Source: UTCHB3 sp964371075
GTDB taxonomy: Bacteria; Bacteroidota; Ignavibacteria; Ignavibacteriales; Ignavibacteriaceae
Direction of reading: 5' to 3'
NCBI GenBank assembly: GCA_964371075.1
Contig: CAYJKN010000004.1
Span: 124,001-188,000, forward strand
DNA length: 64,000 nucleotides
Below the pieces are notes generated by a model. That model was not told the DNA's origin and made no database searches. It was given only the letters and a program-made list of their open reading frames with translations. Below are positions 54,262-62,761 of this stretch, one piece after another (position 1 is the stretch's first letter; every line of letters begins with the position of its first letter). Position numbers and translations under genes: made by a program.

Positions 54262-55263
54262 ATGAGTGAATCAGAAAATTCGGGTACATTGACAAACAAT
54301 AACGACTTTTTTAAGGTTTATATTATACCTTTACTACTTTTTATAGCAACTCTCGTGACTACGACAATTGCAGGTGCGTTTTGGGTGGTTTCACCTGCAG
54401 GAGGACTTGAACTAACTCAAATTGCAGAAGGCCTGCCGTATTCAATCTCGATCTTAACGATTCTTGGATTTCATGAATTTGGACATTATTTTGCTTCGAA
54501 ATATCATGATGTTAAAGCAACACTTCCATACTTCATTCCATTCCCCACGATAGCCGGAATGTTGAATTTTGGGACTATGGGAGCAGTGATCAAAACCAAA
54601 AGCCCGATTTACAGCAGAAAAGCTCTTTTTGATATTGGAATTGCTGGGCCCATTGCCGGATTTGTTATTTCTTTGATAGTTTTAATATACGGATTTCAGA
54701 ATCTGCCGGGGAAAGAATTTATTCTCAATTTACATCCTGATTTTGATCTGCCGACTTATGGTCAAGGTGGACTTTCCCTTGCTTTTGGTGACAATATTTT
54801 ATTTGTCTTTTTAAGAGAAATGTTTGCAGTTTCACCGGACGGATTTATTCCTCCAATGAGTGAAATTTATCATTATCCTTATTTGTGTGCTGGATGGTTT
54901 GGACTTTTTGTAACAGCACTAAATCTGCTTCCGGTGGGTCAACTTGATGGGGGCCACATCATTTATGCTATGTTTGGCGAAAAGGTTCAGGAGAAAGTTG
55001 CCTGGATAACAATGTTTTTCCTTTTGCTTGCAGGTGGGCTTGGGGTATTTAACCAGTTTTACGAAACCCCATTTGATTTTGGCTGGACAGGGTGGTTTCT
55101 TTGGGCAGTGTTATTGTATTTTGTGATTAAAGTAAAACATCCACCCGTTTATATAAATGAACCGATTGGGCCAGTTAGAATGGCAATTGGATATTTTGGA
55201 ATACTGATCTTTATTACTTCCTTTATACCGATGCCTTTTATAATTGATGCAGGTGTATTATAA
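54262..55263 (+). CDS. Site-2-protease-type membrane metalloprotease (M50)
   Basis: 333 residues with six or seven helices. The zinc site is HEFGH (71-75) in a membrane helix, with the third ligand in LLPVGQLDGGH further on. Family members cut transmembrane segments, for example of anti-sigma factors. No PDZ domain is inserted, unlike RseP. It starts two bases after the preceding stop. A link to the ECF sigma factor at 34610 is possible but not shown. Confidence 0.88.
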   Translation: MSESENSGTLTNNNDFFKVYIIPLLLFIATLVTTTIAGAFWVVSPAGGLELTQIAEGLPYSISILTILGFHEFGHYFASKYHDVKATLPYFIPFPTIAGMLNFGTMGAVIKTKSPIYSRKALFDIGIAGPIAGFVISLIVLIYGFQNLPGKEFILNLHPDFDLPTYGQGGLSLAFGDNILFVFLREMFAVSPDGFIPPMSEIYHYPYLCAGWFGLFVTALNLLPVGQLDGGHIIYAMFGEKVQEKVAWITMFFLLLAGGLGVFNQFYETPFDFGWTGWFLWAVLLYFVIKVKHPPVYINEPIGPVRMAIGYFGILIFITSFIPMPFIIDAGVL

Positions 55264-55339
55264 CAGTCCGTACTCATAATTACATATTTTAATTGTTACA
55301 GATTTTAGATATTTTAGTTCAAAAAAAATTAGAAACAGA

Positions 55340-56134
55340 ATGAAGAAAATAGCAGCAGGAGTCTTAATCCTGTTATTGTTCAGCGGTTGTGAGAAGGAAT
55401 TCAACACTCTTGTTGATCCTGTCGCCGCGAAATTTTCAGTTCAAAGTGTAGCCAGGTTTGACACACTCAGATTTAATCCTGTCGATTCACTCGTAAAATA
55501 TCAAATTCATATTGCATCGAACACAACTCCGTCAAGTGTTTACATGAATTTGTATTCTCCCGGTGACCAGAAAGTTAATTCCACACCCTATTATCTTGTG
55601 GATAACGGAAATCTAACTTCAGGAGATGAAGTTGCAGGCGATAAAATTTATTCATTAAAAGTGCCAATGTCGAGTGGATATATCTCCGGTGAATACAGAA
55701 CCGAATATTATGCTTCCGACAATTCCGGTGAGAGTTTTCGATTAGCAGTAAGTAAATTTGTATATGATAATGGAGCTGCAAATCAGGAACCAATAATCAG
55801 TGATCTTATTGCCCCCGATACTCTTGTTGTTTTGGACACGACGGTATTCAGAATTACAATGAAAGCAATTGATCCAAACGGAAAACAGGATCTGTCGCGG
55901 GTCTATTTTGTTGTTACCCGGCCTGACGGCACCTCAAACAATGCTGCACTTCTAATGTATGATGATGGAAATTTTAATGATCATGGTGACGAGGTCGCTA
56001 ATGATGATATCTATTCTATCATAGTCAGTGTTTTCTCGACAAATCAAAAAGGGGAATACACATTCACCTTTACAGCAGAAGACAGGGGCAAAAAGAAGAG
56101 TACACCGCTAATTAAAAAGATTGTATTGAAGTAG
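55340..56134 (+). CDS. Lipoprotein with two Ig-like repeats
   Basis: 264 residues. Lipobox FSGC near residue 17. Two copies of a ~100-residue unit are apparent: one with VDNGNLTSGDEVAGDKIYSLKV followed by EYRTEYYASDNSG, the other with YDDGNFNDHGDEVANDDIYSII (split here by wording) followed by EYTFTFTAEDRGK. The unit looks like a bacterial Ig-like sandwich. The next gene starts on the base after its stop. Function unknown; surface display is likely. Confidence 0.75.
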   Translation: MKKIAAGVLILLLFSGCEKEFNTLVDPVAAKFSVQSVARFDTLRFNPVDSLVKYQIHIASNTTPSSVYMNLYSPGDQKVNSTPYYLVDNGNLTSGDEVAGDKIYSLKVPMSSGYISGEYRTEYYASDNSGESFRLAVSKFVYDNGAANQEPIISDLIAPDTLVVLDTTVFRITMKAIDPNGKQDLSRVYFVVTRPDGTSNNAALLMYDDGNFNDHGDEVANDDIYSIIVSVFSTNQKGEYTFTFTAEDRGKKKSTPLIKKIVLK

Positions 56135-57730
56135 ATGTTGAATAGAATAAAATTATCATTGTTTATTTTGGTTGCAGCCGGTTCCGGCGTTGTAGCACAA
56201 AACAGTCCGTTTTCTTTTAAGTTCGAAGATGCTCCAACTTCAGCTGCTTATTCATCTTCTGAGAATCCGGCTTCAAACAGCATCAGTGCCCTTCATATCC
56301 AAGGGGATACCATTTGGCTTGGAACTTCCCGTGGATTGAGCAGATCTACCGATAAGGGTGCTTCATGGCGCAATTATTACGGCGATCCCGCATTTGGCAC
56401 AGAAAACATCTCTGCTATTGCATGGGATAAATACAATGGAGTGCTTTGGGTCTCCACTGCTCACTCTGCTGAGAGATCAGGACAAACTTTCCCCGAGGGA
56501 AGTGGTCTTCGTTACACAACTGATGGTGGTGAGACCTGGACAAAAATTGCCCAACCCCTTGACAAAGAGAGTGATACTTTGATTGTGTATGGAAACAGCA
56601 CTCTTAGAGCCCTCCCGGTTACAGTTGCAATACAAAATATTACATACGATATTGCAGTAACACGTGGAGCTGTCTGGATAGCATCATTTGCCGGTGGATT
56701 AAGAAAATCAACTGATATGGGGGTCACCTGGCAGAGAGTTATTCTTCCACCCGATTTTTTAAATTCTGTAAAACCGACCGATAATCTCAGCTTTTGTGTT
56801 TCACCCGTTCCAGGGAAATTTTGCAGTGAAGGATATCTTAACTATCGTGCATTTAGTGTGATGGCAACCGGTGATTCTGTTATTTATGCAGGAACCGCAA
56901 ACGGGATAAATAAATCGACAGATGGGGGAATCAGTTGGGTTAAGTTTAATCACCAGAACCAGGTAAATCCAATGTCAGGAAACTTTGTTGTTGGACTTGG
57001 AAACAAAGAGGGGACAAACGAGATTTGGGCTGCCACCTGGAAGGCGGAAGATTTAAATGAAGCTTATGGTGTCAGCTTTTCTCCTGATGGAGGTGCAAAC
57101 TGGTTTACAAGTCTTGACGGAGAAAGAATAAATAACTTCGCAATTTTCACCGATAAAGTGGTTGCTGCTGCTTCCGGTGGATTGTATAAATCAAATGATT
57201 ATGGGAAGAACTGGTATTCACCAGGAAATATTGTTGACACTGATTCTAAATTATCCTTAAAAACGACCACTTTTTACTCAGTTGTCTGGGCGGAGTCAGG
57301 AACTGTTTTGTATGTTGGTACTGCGGATGGGCTTGTTAAAAACAGTGGTTTTGTAGGAATATGGCCAGATAAATGGAAACTCTATTTTGCTTCCCAACCG
57401 CTTGAATCTGTTGAGGAATCATACGCTTTCCCAAATCCATTTTCACCGAAAACAGAACAGGTAAAAATAAAGTATTCAACCAGCGGGAAAGAATTAAATG
57501 TTACAATCAGGATATTTGATTTTGGGATGAACTATGTGAGAACAGTAATTCAAAGTGCTCCGAGAGGGAATCCAACTCACACAGTGAATACCACAGGCAT
57601 AAGCGGAGTAATAGATTTTTGGGACGGGAAAGATGATGCAGGAAAAGTGGTGCCAAATGGTGTTTATTTCTACAGAATCGATGCCGGTAGTGAAAAACCG
57701 ATTTTCGGAAAGATAATGGTGCTGCAATAA
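56135..57730 (+). CDS. Secreted Asp-box propeller protein with T9SS/FlgD-like C-terminal domain
   Basis: 531 residues. A signal peptide (ILVAAGSGVVAQ) is followed by at least six Asp-box repeats (STDKGASW, TTDGGETW, STDMGVTW, STDGGISW, SPDGGANW, SNDYGKNW), a Ycf48/sortilin-like propeller. The last ~100 residues start with AFPNPFSP and continue with a FlgD-Ig-like domain (FWDGKDDAGKVVPNGVYFYRI), the layout of type IX secretion sorting domains. The product is probably exported to the surface. It is flanked by PorV/PorQ-like genes one base downstream. Confidence 0.82.
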   Translation: MLNRIKLSLFILVAAGSGVVAQNSPFSFKFEDAPTSAAYSSSENPASNSISALHIQGDTIWLGTSRGLSRSTDKGASWRNYYGDPAFGTENISAIAWDKYNGVLWVSTAHSAERSGQTFPEGSGLRYTTDGGETWTKIAQPLDKESDTLIVYGNSTLRALPVTVAIQNITYDIAVTRGAVWIASFAGGLRKSTDMGVTWQRVILPPDFLNSVKPTDNLSFCVSPVPGKFCSEGYLNYRAFSVMATGDSVIYAGTANGINKSTDGGISWVKFNHQNQVNPMSGNFVVGLGNKEGTNEIWAATWKAEDLNEAYGVSFSPDGGANWFTSLDGERINNFAIFTDKVVAAASGGLYKSNDYGKNWYSPGNIVDTDSKLSLKTTTFYSVVWAESGTVLYVGTADGLVKNSGFVGIWPDKWKLYFASQPLESVEESYAFPNPFSPKTEQVKIKYSTSGKELNVTIRIFDFGMNYVRTVIQSAPRGNPTHTVNTTGISGVIDFWDGKDDAGKVVPNGVYFYRIDAGSEKPIFGKIMVLQ

Positions 57731-57731
57731 G

Positions 57732-58742
57732 ATGAAAAACACTAAAATATTTTTATTGATTACAATACTTATTCTTTCTGCTCCGATAGATGCTCAAAGA
57801 ATAATGAACAATCTTTCATCAGCTCCCGGAGCTTTCAGCAGGATTGGATTTGGAGCACGCGGAATAGGAATGGGGAATGCTCTTTCAACCGTGAAATCTG
57901 GTAATATATCCTCAATATACAACCCCGCACTTTCGGTTTTTCAGGACAACAACGCATTCAGTGCACAATATACTTTCCTTGGACTTGACAGATCATTAAA
58001 TTTTGTGAGTTTTACAAGGCGGTTCGATTTTTATTCAAAGAATGATACGCTTCCCGAAACAAGGGTCCCGAGATCAACTGCGGGAGTTTCTTTAGGCCTT
58101 ATTAATGCAGGGGTTGGTAACATTGATCAAAGGGACAATCAAGGTTTTAAGAAAGGGACACTCTCCACTTCAGAAAATCTTTTCTTTTTATCCTTGGCAA
58201 ACAAGTTTTCTGAAAAAATCTCTGTTGGTGTAACGGCAAGATTCTATTATTATAAACTTTACGAAGATGTGACATCCACAAGTTTTGGCTTTGATATCGG
58301 AGCAATTTACACCTTTACCCCTGAATTGGCAGTGTCACTGGTTCTTACAGATGTGAATTCGCAATACAAATGGAATACTGCTCCAATTTACAATACGGAG
58401 GGTGGGGAAACCATCGATAAATTCCCTCTGTTTAAGAAGCTTGGAGTTAGCTACTATTACAAGCCGTACAGGTTGCAACTTGCAGCTGAATTTGCCTCTG
58501 ATAATTATGGTACTAACCTTTTACGTTTTGGTGCCGAATATAATATCTACGAAGGTCTTTTCCTCAGGGGTGGTATCGATAACTTGTTCCTGAATAAAAG
58601 TGATGAACCTGTAAAACCATCGGTTGGATTTTCATATTCCAGAGAATTGGGGAATTACAGAATTGGTTTTGATTACGCTTTTCAGGTTGAACAGTATTCA
58701 AGCTCTGACAGGCACATAATTGGTCTAAATTTTATTTTCTAA
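57732..58742 (+). CDS. PorV/PorQ-like outer-membrane barrel protein (first)
   Basis: 336 residues. Signal peptide ending IDAQ; then FSRIGFGARGIGMGNALSTV..SSIYNPA, the opening signature of PorV/UPF0164 (FadL-like) proteins, and a terminal aromatic strand (IIGLNFIF). PorV-type barrels shuttle T9SS cargo to the cell surface. It follows the T9SS-type cargo gene by one base, so a cargo-specific partner is plausible. Confidence 0.78.
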   Translation: MKNTKIFLLITILILSAPIDAQRIMNNLSSAPGAFSRIGFGARGIGMGNALSTVKSGNISSIYNPALSVFQDNNAFSAQYTFLGLDRSLNFVSFTRRFDFYSKNDTLPETRVPRSTAGVSLGLINAGVGNIDQRDNQGFKKGTLSTSENLFFLSLANKFSEKISVGVTARFYYYKLYEDVTSTSFGFDIGAIYTFTPELAVSLVLTDVNSQYKWNTAPIYNTEGGETIDKFPLFKKLGVSYYYKPYRLQLAAEFASDNYGTNLLRFGAEYNIYEGLFLRGGIDNLFLNKSDEPVKPSVGFSYSRELGNYRIGFDYAFQVEQYSSSDRHIIGLNFIF

Positions 58743-58755
58743 ATATTGATAATTG

Positions 58756-59655
58756 ATGAAAAAACTATTATTTATCTCCGTTTTTCTGTTAACCACCCCG
58801 GTTTTGTTCTCTCAATCAGCCGGCGGCAGTGGACTCTCATTTCTCAAAATCGGATCCGGAGCAAGAAATATTGCTTTGGGCGATAATGGAACTGTCTTTG
58901 CGAATGACGCAACAGCAATTTTTTACAGTCCTGCAAATTTGAGCCGAAGTGACAACTCTGAAATCTCATTCACTCACAATGAGTGGATTCAAGGAGTCAG
59001 AACAGAAATGTTGGCTGCAAAATTTTCACTTTTTGGTCTGAAAATGGGCTTTGGAGTCAATTCAACCAGAATAGGGGATATTGATGTAAGAGAGAGACCG
59101 GGAGATGCTCTTTCTACTTTTACAGCAGACTTTATTGCAATCTCACTCGGTACAGGTTTTAAGATATCGGAAAAAGTTAGTGCCGGTGTTGTTTTAAAAT
59201 ATCTATTCGAAGGAATGTTCTACGAAGATGCGGCGGGATATGCTGTTGATCTCTCCGGTAGATACACAATAAATGATGCTTTGTTTTTAACGGCAGCCAT
59301 CAGAAATCTTGGTTCAATGAATGAACTAAAAACAATTGCCACCAAATTACCAACAGATTTTCGGGTTGGTGCCGGTTACAATTTTGCCATGCCACAAAAC
59401 AAACTTAATTTCTCCACGGGACTTGAAGTACAGAAATTTTTCTCGACGGATGATATCCATATCAACGCTGGTGTAGAAGCTGTATATGATGGACTGCTTG
59501 CAGTAAGACTTGGTTATCAGTCCTTATACGAAGCAAAAGGATTAACCACCGGAATTGGAATCTACTGGAACAATCTCGCCTTCGATTATGCTCTTACTCC
59601 ATTTGGACAAGACCTGGGTTTGGGACACACATTCTCTGTGAAGCTGGGACTTTGA
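58756..59655 (+). CDS. PorV/PorQ-like outer-membrane barrel protein (second)
   Basis: 299 residues from the ATG at 58756 (a TTG one codon earlier is also in frame). Signal peptide ending LFSQ, then LKIGSGARNIALGDNGTVFANDATAIFYSPA, here split from the strands that follow, and HNEWIQGVRTEML. It is the closer match to PorV/UPF0164 of the two. The barrel ends LGHTFSVKLGL. It is the last gene of the 49537-59655 run; a TAATGCAA repeat begins three bases after its stop. Confidence 0.82.
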   Translation: MKKLLFISVFLLTTPVLFSQSAGGSGLSFLKIGSGARNIALGDNGTVFANDATAIFYSPANLSRSDNSEISFTHNEWIQGVRTEMLAAKFSLFGLKMGFGVNSTRIGDIDVRERPGDALSTFTADFIAISLGTGFKISEKVSAGVVLKYLFEGMFYEDAAGYAVDLSGRYTINDALFLTAAIRNLGSMNELKTIATKLPTDFRVGAGYNFAMPQNKLNFSTGLEVQKFFSTDDIHINAGVEAVYDGLLAVRLGYQSLYEAKGLTTGIGIYWNNLAFDYALTPFGQDLGLGHTFSVKLGL

Positions 59656-59657
59656 AC

Positions 59658-59685
59658 TAATGCAATAATCCAATAATGCAGTAAT
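59658..59685. repeat. Period-8 repeat TAATGCAA/TAATCCAA, second locus
   Basis: TAATGCAA, TAATCCAA, TAATGCAG and TAAT, starting three bases after a stop codon exactly as at 34112. Confidence 0.8.
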
Positions 59686-59709
59686 ATTCGGAAAAACACA
59701 GTTTTTAGT

Positions 59710-59820
59710 CGTAAGTGACAGGAGTGGTAATCGTCTCGATTGCCGTCTGCAAAACGATTAACCGCAAGTGGGATAGTTCCACGGATGATACGGATCTAAC
59801 ACAGATTTTCAAGGATGGAT
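59710..59820 (+). repeat. REP-like hairpin plus CACGGAT composite, third plus-strand copy
   Basis: GTAAGTGACAGGAGT, then GGTAATCG-TCT-CGATTGCC, a variable arm, GGGATAGTTC and CACGGATGATACGGATCTAAC...GATTTTCAAGGAT. Order and spacing follow the copy at 35901, with a base change in the loop only. Confidence 0.8.
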
Positions 59821-59821
59821 T

Positions 59822-59959
59822 TTAATAATCTCTCTTCGCAGGAATCATGTTCGTAGAAAAGTTAATACCTCCAAACGCTTTAAACTCCGACTCATTGGTG
59901 GGATATATTCCAGCAAGGTTGTTCACCCCAAAATTCCTTTTTCCACGACTCATTTTCAT
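59822..59959 (-). pseudogene. 45-codon ORF, possible remnant of a transposase N-terminus
   Basis: From the ATG at 59959 the minus strand encodes 45 residues with good codon texture: start MKMSRGKRNFGVNNLAGIYP, then a FKAFGGINFSTNMI segment, stop TAA at 59824-59822. GGGGGG lies five bases upstream. The FGGINF motif recalls the N-terminus of IS1380/IS4-type transposases, but the rest is missing, so it may be a remnant or a real small gene. It sits directly against the REP composite. The remaining spacer to 60045 holds a CCCAAC...GTTTGGG hairpin (about 59979-59998) and nothing else clear. Confidence 0.35.
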
Positions 59960-60045
59960 AACCCCCCAAAATAATACCCCAACTTTATTAGTTTGGGCAT
60001 GAGTTTTAAAAGCAGTAAATTTAAAATCACAAAATTTGATATTTC

Positions 60046-61200
60046 TTGAGTTTAAACTTTAAATTATTGGCAACTGATCATGCTTCAAAAGCACGGGCAG
60101 GAGAGTTAACGACGGCACATGGTGTGGTTAAAACACCTATTTTTATGCCTGTTGGTACTCAGGGAACAGTTAAAGCGGTAAATTTTTCCTACCTCAGAGA
60201 TGATATCAATGCAGATATCATTTTGGGCAACACATACCACCTTTATCTCAGACCTGGGACAGATACTCTTGAACAGGCGGGCGGATTACACAGGTTTATA
60301 AACTGGGATCGCCCCATTCTTACCGACAGCGGTGGTTTTCAGGTGTTTTCTTTATCTGATCTCAGAAAGATTAAACATGACGGGGTTGAGTTCAAATCAC
60401 ATCTTGACGGATCAAAACACTTTTTTACTCCTGAAAAGGTTGTGAATATTCAAAGATCGATTGGTTCTGACATCATGATGGTTTTGGATGAATGTACTCC
60501 ATATCCTTGTCCGTTTGATTATGCAAAACGATCCACCAAAATGACTTCATATTGGGCGGTTTTGAACAGAGAAGCTTTTGTGAAGACCAAAGGGTTATAT
60601 GGATATGAACAAAATCAATTTGGGATAATTCAAGGAAGTACTTACAAAGAACTTAGAGAAGAATCGGTAAAATCGTTACTGGAACTCGATTTTGAGGGAT
60701 ATGCCATCGGGGGTCTTGCGGTTGGTGAGCCTGCTGAAGAGATGTATGAACTGGTTGATTTTACAACAGATTTTATGTTGGCCAACAAGCCCAGATATTT
60801 AATGGGAGTTGGGAAACCGGAGAACATTCTCGAGGCAATTGAAAGGGGGATCGACATGTTTGATTGTGTGATGCCGACAAGGAATGCTCGAAGAGGATTT
60901 CTTTTTACATGGAATGGTCCGGTAAGAATTAAAAATTCGATGTACAAAAATGATTTTACTCCTCTGGATGAAAATTGTAATTGTTACACATGCAGAAATC
61001 ACTCAAGGGCATATTTGCGCCACCTTCTTGTGGCAAGCGAATTCCTTGGGTTCGAACTGGTTTCGGTTCACAATGTCCACTTTTACCTTGAACTTGCAAG
61101 AGCTGCAAGAGAGCACATTCTTGCCGGAGATTTTAAGGAATGGAAAGAAATAACTTTAAGAAGAATAACAGACCAAGAAAAAAAAGAAACGGAGAATTAA
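60046..61200 (+). CDS. tgt: tRNA-guanine(34) transglycosylase
   Basis: 384 residues from a TTG start. It exchanges guanine 34 for preQ1 in tRNAs with GUN anticodons. TDSGGFQVFSL carries the substrate-binding Asp, and GIDMFDCVMPTRNARRG carries the nucleophile Asp and the tRNA-recognition loop. The zinc site is CNCYTC...H in NCNCYTCRNHSRAYLRHL. Its stop touches the yajC start, the common tgt-yajC arrangement. Confidence 0.94.
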   Translation: MSLNFKLLATDHASKARAGELTTAHGVVKTPIFMPVGTQGTVKAVNFSYLRDDINADIILGNTYHLYLRPGTDTLEQAGGLHRFINWDRPILTDSGGFQVFSLSDLRKIKHDGVEFKSHLDGSKHFFTPEKVVNIQRSIGSDIMMVLDECTPYPCPFDYAKRSTKMTSYWAVLNREAFVKTKGLYGYEQNQFGIIQGSTYKELREESVKSLLELDFEGYAIGGLAVGEPAEEMYELVDFTTDFMLANKPRYLMGVGKPENILEAIERGIDMFDCVMPTRNARRGFLFTWNGPVRIKNSMYKNDFTPLDENCNCYTCRNHSRAYLRHLLVASEFLGFELVSVHNVHFYLELARAAREHILAGDFKEWKEITLRRITDQEKKETEN

Positions 61201-61536
61201 ATGGAAACTTTATATGCAATGGCTCCACAAGGTGGTGAGGGTGGCAGCGGAATGATGGGCACACTGATAATGTTCGGTGCCATCTTTCTGATTTTTTATT
61301 TTATGATCATCAGGCCCCAACAGAAGAGACAAAAAGAGAGAGAAAAACTTCTTTCTGCTGTTGAAAAGGGAGATAAAGTTGTCACTTCAGGTGGTATGTA
61401 TGGTGAAGTTACAGGTGTTGAAGATAAAATTGTCTGGGTTAAAGTTTCGGACAATACAAAAATTAAATTTGACAAAAATGCGATTGCTGCCATACTTAAC
61501 AGTGATGGTACAACCACAAGCTTAGAAAAGAAATAA
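61201..61536 (+). CDS. yajC: Sec translocon accessory subunit YajC
   Basis: 111 residues: a single helix (LIMFGAIFLIFYFMIIRP) after a Gly-rich N-terminus, then QQKRQKEREKLLSAVEKGD and the beta domain VVTSGGMYGEVTGVED. It works with SecDF at the SecYEG channel. It starts on the base after tgt. Confidence 0.92.
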   Translation: METLYAMAPQGGEGGSGMMGTLIMFGAIFLIFYFMIIRPQQKRQKEREKLLSAVEKGDKVVTSGGMYGEVTGVEDKIVWVKVSDNTKIKFDKNAIAAILNSDGTTTSLEKK

Positions 61537-61546
61537 CGGACTTAAA

Positions 61547-62761
61547 ATGTTTTGCACGGTCGAAGAAGCTGCCTCCGAATTAAGAAGCGGAAAAATAATC
61601 ATAATAACTGATGATGAAAACCGCGAAAATGAAGGAGATTTTGTTTGTGCCTCTGAATTTATAACCCCCGAAACCGTCAATTTTATGATTACACACGGGC
61701 GCGGATTACTTTGTGTAGCCATGGAGGGATCAAAACTTGATCATTTGGGGATGCCTCTGATGAGTGGGTCAAATAATGCTCTTCATGGAACAAATTTTAC
61801 TGTATCCGTGGATGTTGTTGAGGGAACCACCACAGGAATTTCTGCATCTGACCGTGCAAAAACCATTTTAGCACTGGCCTCTGACGAAGCAAGGACAGAA
61901 GATTTTGCTGTCCCGGGTCATATCTTTCCATTACGATATAGTGAAGGTGGGGTCGTTAAACGACCGGGACATACCGAAGCCGTTGTTGATCTTTGTCGCA
62001 TTGCCGGGTTAAATCCTGCCGGTTCTCTTTGTGAGATTCTCAAAGAAGATGGTGAAATGGCAAGGATGAAAGAGTTAACTGAAATAGCTCAAAAATTTGG
62101 TTTAAAAATGATTTCTGTGAAGGAAATCATGAAACACCGGATGATTCACGAAAAATTTATCAGCAAAATCACGACGATAAATTTTCCTACAGCTCATGGT
62201 GATTTTAAACTTCATCTTTTTAAGTCCCAAATAGACTCTAAAGATCACATTGCGGTAGTTAAAGGCGAAGTCTCAGGTGAAGAAGATGTTCTGGTGAGGA
62301 TTCATTCAGAGTGTTTGACCGGTGATATTTTCCATTCATTAAGGTGTGATTGTCATGACCAATTAAACCATTCTCTTGAACTCATAAACGGTTATGGCAA
62401 GGGTGTGGTTGTTTACCTTCGGCAAGAGGGAAGAGGAATTGGGCTCAGCAATAAATTAAAAGCCTACAAACTTCAGGATATGGGATTTGACACAGTTGAA
62501 GCTAATGAAAAGTTGGGGTTTGAAGCCGATCCAAGAGATTACGGTCTGGGTACCCAAATTATAAAAGAACTTAACATCAAAAGTGTTAAGCTTATAACCA
62601 ATAATCCTAAAAAGATTGATGATTTTCTTGCTTATGGTATTCCAGTCTCTAGCAGGGTTCCGCTCGAAATAGCTCCAAATCAGAATAACATTAAATATTT
62701 AGAGACAAAACGGGATAAGATGGGGCACATGATACTCAACTCAATTTCAGAGTTGTTGTAA
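61547..62761 (+). CDS. ribBA: Bifunctional DHBP synthase/GTP cyclohydrolase II
   Basis: 404 residues. RibB half: TDDENRENEGDF, HGRGLLCVAM and DRAKTILALA. RibA half: VRIHSECLTGDIFHSLRCDC with the three zinc Cys, YLRQEGRGIGL, and DPRDYGLGTQI with the catalytic region. It provides both precursors of riboflavin. The last 15 bases overlap the convergent gatA gene. Confidence 0.95.
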   Translation: MFCTVEEAASELRSGKIIIITDDENRENEGDFVCASEFITPETVNFMITHGRGLLCVAMEGSKLDHLGMPLMSGSNNALHGTNFTVSVDVVEGTTTGISASDRAKTILALASDEARTEDFAVPGHIFPLRYSEGGVVKRPGHTEAVVDLCRIAGLNPAGSLCEILKEDGEMARMKELTEIAQKFGLKMISVKEIMKHRMIHEKFISKITTINFPTAHGDFKLHLFKSQIDSKDHIAVVKGEVSGEEDVLVRIHSECLTGDIFHSLRCDCHDQLNHSLELINGYGKGVVVYLRQEGRGIGLSNKLKAYKLQDMGFDTVEANEKLGFEADPRDYGLGTQIIKELNIKSVKLITNNPKKIDDFLAYGIPVSSRVPLEIAPNQNNIKYLETKRDKMGHMILNSISELL

